The translations under genes and the position numbers were made by a program. The notes under the pieces are model-generated. The model saw only the letters and a list, made by a program, of their open reading frames with translations, searched no databases and was not told the origin of the DNA. Below, piece after piece: positions 63,946-64,000 of a DNA stretch of 64,000 nt. The stretch spans positions 1 through 64,000 of the forward strand of contig NZ_CAJVCE010000005.1 of assembly GCF_910594985.1 (NCBI RefSeq), written 5' to 3'. Positions within the stretch are counted from its first letter, which is position 1; every line of letters starts with the position of its first letter. The DNA comes from Paenibacillus allorhizosphaerae (lineage in GTDB: Bacteria; Bacillota; Bacilli; Paenibacillales; NBRC-103111).

Positions 63946-64000
63946 AACGTTCACCTCGTGAATTTGGACGGACCTATATACGTCAAACTATACCATAATT

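Overview
The window looks like a core-chromosome segment of an endospore-forming Bacillota, most like Paenibacillaceae (Paenibacillus/Cohnella type). Reasons: sporulation and germination genes (gpr, spoIIP, a yqxA-like gene), late competence genes (comEA, comEB, comEC, comER), AddAB rather than RecBCD, a CIRCE/HrcA heat-shock operon, a leuS T-box leader, strong AGGAGG-type ribosome binding sites with frequent GTG/TTG starts, and a gene order that broadly follows the B. subtilis yqeG-to-dnaJ-to-mtaB region. No rRNA, tRNA, CRISPR array or intact insertion sequence was found. Nearly all genes are on the minus strand, so the biological reading order runs from right to left.

Left edge (1-1,450): an AT-rich cbrC-like gene and a frameshifted, truncated tyrosine-recombinase remnant suggest an old insertion. 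1,450-14,100: a four-gene double-strand-break repair operon, addB-addA-sbcD-sbcC, read leftward and closed by an intrinsic terminator. It shares a divergent promoter, with a perfect LexA-type box (GAAC-N4-GTTC), with a rightward pair encoding a HEAT-repeat protein and a small membrane protein. 15,600-20,000: assorted accessory genes (nitroreductase, PP2C-like phosphatase, AraC regulator, orphan solute-binding lipoprotein).

20,000-35,900: an rRNA methyltransferase, deoC, a Nudix hydrolase, mtaB, rsmE, an M50 protease, prmA, two small genes (one YfhD-like) and the heat-shock operon hrcA-chaperonin-grpE-dnaK-dnaJ. The second gene of that operon is an archaeal-type (group III) chaperonin. 34,200-42,400: a GNAT acetyltransferase, hemW, lepA, the yqxA-like gene, spoIIP, gpr, rpsT (rightward) and holA. 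42,700-46,000: an ECF sigma factor, its zinc-finger anti-sigma factor and a DMT transporter, placed between holA and comEC.

46,300-54,650: the competence cluster. comEC and comEB are separated from comEA/comER by metY and a rightward YfmM-like ABC-F gene. The ABC-F gene has a long leader with a 13-codon ORF and an intrinsic terminator, so attenuation is plausible. 54,700-63,950: leuS with its T-box, a tiny hydrophobic peptide gene, then a tight run of housekeeping genes (yqeM-like, cvfB-like, rsfS, yqeK, nadD, yhbY, aroE, yqeH, yqeG).

The most notable items are the group III chaperonin inside the dnaK operon, the LexA-box divergent promoter controlling repair genes plus a HEAT/membrane pair, and the ABC-F leader. 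Most of the rest is ordinary core genome. Start codons were chosen by hand from ribosome binding sites and known family N-termini. All assignments come from reading the sequence, with no database search.
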